Source of the DNA: Bacillota bacterium
GTDB lineage: Bacteria > Bacillota > Clostridia > Peptostreptococcales > Anaerovoracaceae
Direction: 5' to 3'
NCBI GenBank assembly: GCA_016281165.1
Contig: JAEEIC010000243.1
Span: 1 to 8,992, forward strand
DNA: 8,992 bases
Each line of letters starts with the position of its first letter. Positions within the stretch are counted from its first letter, which is position 1. The translations under genes and the position numbers were made by a program. Shown here one piece after another: positions 6,599 to 8,992 of this stretch. The notes under the pieces were generated by a model. It did not search any database. It saw only the letters and a program-made list of their open reading frames with translations, and was not told where the DNA came from.

Positions 6599-8260
6599 TT
6601 ATTTCTGCATCTGCCAGAGATAGTAGACCACGTTGGCCCTGGGGCACTCGGCGTTGATATCGTACTTGCCTTCGTAGGAGCCTGTGAGCAGTCCTTTGAG
6701 ATCCGCCCAGTCATAGGCGTCCTGCCACCAGGCGCCCTCGCCTGTCTTGCCGGGCTCGCCCACGGCTCTGTAGATGAAGGTCAGGATGTGAGAGTTCTTG
6801 CAGGTGGACTTGGGGCTGAAGGTGGTCGGTGACGTACCGTCGGTGATGCCATTCTTGACCGCCCAGAGCACCGCGTCGTAGAAATAGTCGTTCTCTTTGA
6901 CGTCGGTAAAGGGGTTGTTCGCGGTCTCGGGCTCGGGGCAGCCTGCCGATCTCCAGAGGAAGGTCACGACCTGGCCTCTGGTGCAGGTCTTATCGGGACT
7001 GAAGGTGGTCTCGGAGGTACCGTCGGTGATCTGGGGCTCGTGGCCGAAGGCCCAGACCACGGCGTCGAAGAAATAGTCATCCATGCTCACGTCCTTAAAG
7101 GGCATGATGTTGGCTTTGATCATCTCCTGCTCTTCGGGCTTTTCTTCCGCGGGCTTTTCGGGCTCCGCGGGAGCAGTGCCCCCGATCTCGCCCTGTCCGG
7201 ATGGAGCAGGCTCTGTCGTCACTTCGGCCGGAGCCTCCCCGCCGGTCTGGGGCTCTTCAGCCGCCGCCGGAACAGGGTCCGAAGGCTTGGCAACATACTC
7301 GCCGGGCAGGGTGTACTGACCTTCGATATAAAGGCAGCTGCCGGTCCTGCCGACGTAGAGACCTTCGTTGGTCTCGTCCCAGAGCCGGCAGATCACGTCG
7401 TCGCTCACGAGGAAGCCGTCGTTTACGGGCACGGTGCAGTCGAAATAATAGGTGTGGCCGGCCAGGAACTCCTCTTCGGGATCCATCACGCTCTCTTTGC
7501 CGCGGCTGCCGTCGTACCACAGCCAGGAGGCGTTGCCGATATCGGCGGCCCCCATGGGATAGACCTCGAGCCTTGCTTCCTTCATCTTTTCGGCGGGACT
7601 CCAGCCCTCCTCAGGCTTACCTATCTTGAGATTGGCGTTGATGATGTACTTGTTGCTCAGATAGCCCTTGATAGTGACGCTGTAGGCCTCCTCCCTGAGA
7701 TGGAGCGTCGCTTCGGCGAAATGTTTGTCCGGGCTCACGGCGACAGCATCGTCGTCGGTGTATTCGGCGACGCCTTCGGGGAAGTAGATGTTTATGACCT
7801 TGACTATCTTACCGGCCAGATCGGGATCGTTCTCAGCGCCGGTGTCCTCGATCGCCTCCGCGCGGGAGGGGACGTCGATGGTGAAGGCCGCGGTCTGGCG
7901 GCCCTCCTTAACAGAGGTCTCCACCCTGAATTCGCTTATGGTACCGTCCTCGACGAGAGCGAGGAACTCTTCGAGTGTATCGTACCAGACGGTCTCGGAA
8001 GCGATGCCCCAGTACTCTCCGCTGTCGATGGTCCTCGAGGTGAGGGTCTCGCCGGCCTCGAGCTCATCCTTGAAGTATTCCTGGGGAGTCTGGCCTTCGG
8101 CGTCTATTTCCGACTTCGGCACCAGCTCCTCGATGTTATAGCCGACCCGGCCGTCGTCGGTGAATCTGACCTGTATGTCGGTCATGACGCAGCCGCAGAG
8201 CAGGACCAGCAGCATGGCGGCCGTCAGCAGCAGTACCGGCATCCTGAAACGTTTCTTCAT
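6599..8260 (-). CDS. Gene D: SLH-domain surface lipoprotein with long acidic/Pro linker (553 aa)
   Basis: Shortest complete paralogue, because it has only one central beta-rich module. Signal peptide MKKRFR plus hydrophobic core; the lipobox reads LCGC with Cys24 as the likely modified residue, and Cys at the -2 position is unusual. The N-terminal module spans 25-200 (DG 36-37, TPQEYF 58-63, YWG 83-85). The single module, about 207-320, has W246/W248, F265..G268 and Y271. Residues 325-382 form a low-complexity Ala/Pro/Glu/Gly spacer, longer than in the paralogues, as if replacing the missing second module. SLH domains are at about 386-440, 450-502 and 510-550. The ATG at 8258-8260 has GAGGT six bases upstream (8267-8271), the same context as gene B. 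It follows the terminator at 8323-8352 and probably starts the D-C transcript. The ligand is unknown. Confidence 0.9.
   Translation of the reverse strand: MKKRFRMPVLLLTAAMLLVLLCGCVMTDIQVRFTDDGRVGYNIEELVPKSEIDAEGQTPQEYFKDELEAGETLTSRTIDSGEYWGIASETVWYDTLEEFLALVEDGTISEFRVETSVKEGRQTAAFTIDVPSRAEAIEDTGAENDPDLAGKIVKVINIYFPEGVAEYTDDDAVAVSPDKHFAEATLHLREEAYSVTIKGYLSNKYIINANLKIGKPEEGWSPAEKMKEARLEVYPMGAADIGNASWLWYDGSRGKESVMDPEEEFLAGHTYYFDCTVPVNDGFLVSDDVICRLWDETNEGLYVGRTGSCLYIEGQYTLPGEYVAKPSDPVPAAAEEPQTGGEAPAEVTTEPAPSGQGEIGGTAPAEPEKPAEEKPEEQEMIKANIMPFKDVSMDDYFFDAVVWAFGHEPQITDGTSETTFSPDKTCTRGQVVTFLWRSAGCPEPETANNPFTDVKENDYFYDAVLWAVKNGITDGTSPTTFSPKSTCKNSHILTFIYRAVGEPGKTGEGAWWQDAYDWADLKGLLTGSYEGKYDINAECPRANVVYYLWQMQK
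6608..6655 (-). repeat. 48-base near-identical 3'-end block, copy in gene D
   Basis: Second copy of the SLH3-coding block, identical by eye to 4625-4672. Beyond it the two genes stay similar but with scattered differences. Confidence 0.9.
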
Positions 8261-8310
8261 GTTGTCACCTCACAAACTTTATCATCAAAGGAAAGCATCT
8301 TTCATATATA

Positions 8311-8339
8311 AGGATATATTAAGATCTCCGCGTTTTCAA
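8311..8339 (-). promoter_or_regulatory. Candidate promoter of gene D (and C), -35 inside terminator loop
   Basis: TTGAAA (8334-8339) and TATCCT (8311-8316) on the minus strand with a 17-base spacer, the same boxes as at 4447-4475. The predicted start near 8304 leaves a leader of about 43 bases before gene D. Confidence 0.45.
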
Positions 8340-8352
8340 TCACGCGGAGATC
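8323..8352 (-). terminator. Intrinsic terminator after gene E
   Basis: An 11-bp perfect stem (GATCTCCGCGT with ACGCGGAGATC) around an 8-base loop, followed on the minus strand by TTAATATAT. The single base difference from the other copy lengthens the stem by one pair but shortens the T-run. It lies 76 bases beyond the gene E stop codon. Confidence 0.8.
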
Positions 8353-8390
8353 AAATACTGAAAATCAGGTAGGGAGGCGGATATCGCGCG

Positions 8391-8427
8391 GCGGGCGGCG
8401 CTTTTATAGGAACGGCGCCGCGCCCGC
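8391..8427 (-). other. GC-rich hairpin directly after gene E stop codon
   Basis: GCGG+GCGGCGC (8391-8401) can pair with GCGCCGC (8415-8421) and, past a 2-base bulge, CCGC (8424-8427), around a 13-base A/T-rich loop. It begins one base after the gene E stop codon. No T-run follows, so it may protect the mRNA 3' end rather than terminate. Absent after genes A-D. Confidence 0.4.
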
Positions 8428-8428
8428 G

Positions 8429-8992
8429 TTATCTCTGCATCTGCCAGAGGTAGTAGACCACGTTGGCCCTGGGGCACTCGGCGTTGATATTGAAAGAGCC
8501 GCCGTAAGAACCGTCAAGGAGCCCCTGTCTGTCGGCCCAGTTGAAGGCATCCTGCCACCAGGCACCCTCGCCGGTCTTTTCCGGTTCGCCCACCGCTCTG
8601 TAGATGAAGGTCAGGATGTGGGAGTTCCTGCAGGTGCTGCCGGGACTGAAAGTCGTCGGCGTGGTGCCGTCGGTGATGCCCTTCTCCACCGCCCAGAGGA
8701 CCGGCTTGTAGAAGTAATCGGACTCATTGACGTCGGTGAAGGGGTTTTCTGTCGCTTCGGGCTCAGGGCAGCCGGCCGCTCTCCAAAGGAATGTCACCAC
8801 CTGGCCTCTGGTGCAGGTCTTCGCCGGACTGAAGGTAGTGGCTGAAGTGCCGTCGGTGATCTGCGGATCATGGCCGTATGCCCACACCACGGCGTCATGA
8901 TAGTATGCGTCTTCGGGAACGTCAGTGAAGGGAAGCCCGGAAGCGGAGGCTTTGGGCACTCCCGGCCTGACCGGCCCCTGCGAGGGCGAAGC
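8429..8992 (-). CDS. Gene E: SLH-domain surface protein, C-terminal part (5' end outside window)
   Basis: The frame is open to the window edge, giving 187 visible residues; a GTG at 8957-8959 reads as an internal valine, not a start. Visible residues 1-19 are a Pro/Ser/Ala-rich linker. Three SLH domains follow at about 21-74, 84-136 and 144-184. Cys60, 75, 121 and 173 occupy the same positions as in genes C and D. SLH motifs are CTRGQ, CRNSH and CPRAN. By homology the missing N-terminus is expected to hold a lipoprotein signal, the YWG module and beta-rich modules, but this is inference. It ends MQR-stop and is followed by a GC-rich hairpin and then the terminator at 8323-8352, so its transcript is separate from genes D and C. 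Confidence 0.9.
   Translation of the reverse strand, partial: ASPSQGPVRPGVPKASASGLPFTDVPEDAYYHDAVVWAYGHDPQITDGTSATTFSPAKTCTRGQVVTFLWRAAGCPEPEATENPFTDVNESDYFYKPVLWAVEKGITDGTTPTTFSPGSTCRNSHILTFIYRAVGEPEKTGEGAWWQDAFNWADRQGLLDGSYGGSFNINAECPRANVVYYLWQMQR
8438..8485 (-). repeat. 48-base near-identical 3'-end block, copy in gene E
   Basis: Third copy of the SLH3-coding block, with one base different from those at 4625-4672 and 6608-6655. Confidence 0.9.

Larger units (their letters stand above)
8308..8357 (-). repeat. 50-base direct repeat, copy 2 (upstream of gene D)
   Basis: Partner of 4444-4493, with one mismatch. The two copies bracket exactly genes D and C, so they mark a two-gene, 3,864-base unit. 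Confidence 0.95.

Noticed and set aside
7040..8311. Long plus-strand open frame (423 codons) opposite gene D
   Set aside because: It is antisense to a full-length gene with signal peptide and recognisable domains. It has no recognisable domain, and high GC with G/C third positions makes long antisense frames common.
4444..8357. Direct 50-base repeats as ends of a transposon or integrated element
   Set aside because: No transposase or recombinase lies between them, they are direct rather than inverted, and they contain an ordinary terminator with similarity continuing into the gene starts; tandem duplication explains them better.
593..8857. Ten regularly paired copies of CCGTCGGTGAT, CRISPR-like at first glance
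   Set aside because: They lie inside coding sequence at the ITDGT motif of SLH1 and SLH2, and the spacing of about 183 bases equals the SLH domain repeat length.
8429..8959. GTG at 8957-8959 as the start of a short stand-alone SLH protein
   Set aside because: The frame stays open to the window edge with linker-like residues, no Shine-Dalgarno precedes the GTG, and all paralogues have long N-terminal parts.

Overview
The window is a tandem array of five paralogous cell-surface genes, all on the minus strand, followed by the start of the ribosomal protein gene rpmE (bL31). The DNA is fairly GC-rich with mostly G/C third codon positions. Shine-Dalgarno sites are clear, and the intergenic gaps hold Rho-independent terminators. 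The SLH (S-layer homology) domain style (FTDV...YFYxPVLWAVExGITDGTSxTTFSP...) and the zinc-type L31 point to a Firmicutes/Bacillota genome, probably a Clostridia-class anaerobe of the Oscillospiraceae type. The taxonomy is inference from protein style only.

Transcription runs from high to low coordinates. Gene E (8429-8992, 5' end outside the window) comes first, then a terminator, gene D (6599-8260), gene C (4613-6520), a near-identical copy of that terminator, gene B (2394-4397), a different terminator, gene A (340-2232), and rpmE (1-117, 3' end outside the window). D and C are 78 bases apart with no terminator between them and are probably co-transcribed. A, B and D each begin just after a terminator and probably have their own promoters. 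No gap exceeds about 225 bases, and I see no RNA gene, CRISPR array or transposase.

Genes A-D share one architecture. Each has a lipoprotein signal peptide with Cys24 as the lipidated residue, then a conserved N-terminal module of about 180 residues (DG at 36-37, TPxE near 58, YWG near 84). One or two divergent Trp/Gly/Tyr-patterned beta-rich modules follow, in three genes a low-complexity or charged linker, and finally three SLH domains. Only the linker and SLH part of E is visible. The expected result is a set of proteins tethered to the membrane by lipid and able to bind secondary cell-wall polysaccharide through SLH. The binding or enzymatic role of the exposed modules cannot be read from the sequence; no catalytic motif was recognised.

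The most interesting points are the array itself with its mosaic conservation (near-constant SLH ends, divergent middles), a 50-base terminator/promoter cassette duplicated 3,864 bases apart, a -35-like element inside each of the three terminator hairpins, and a regular set of SLH cysteines combined with a degenerate second SLH motif.
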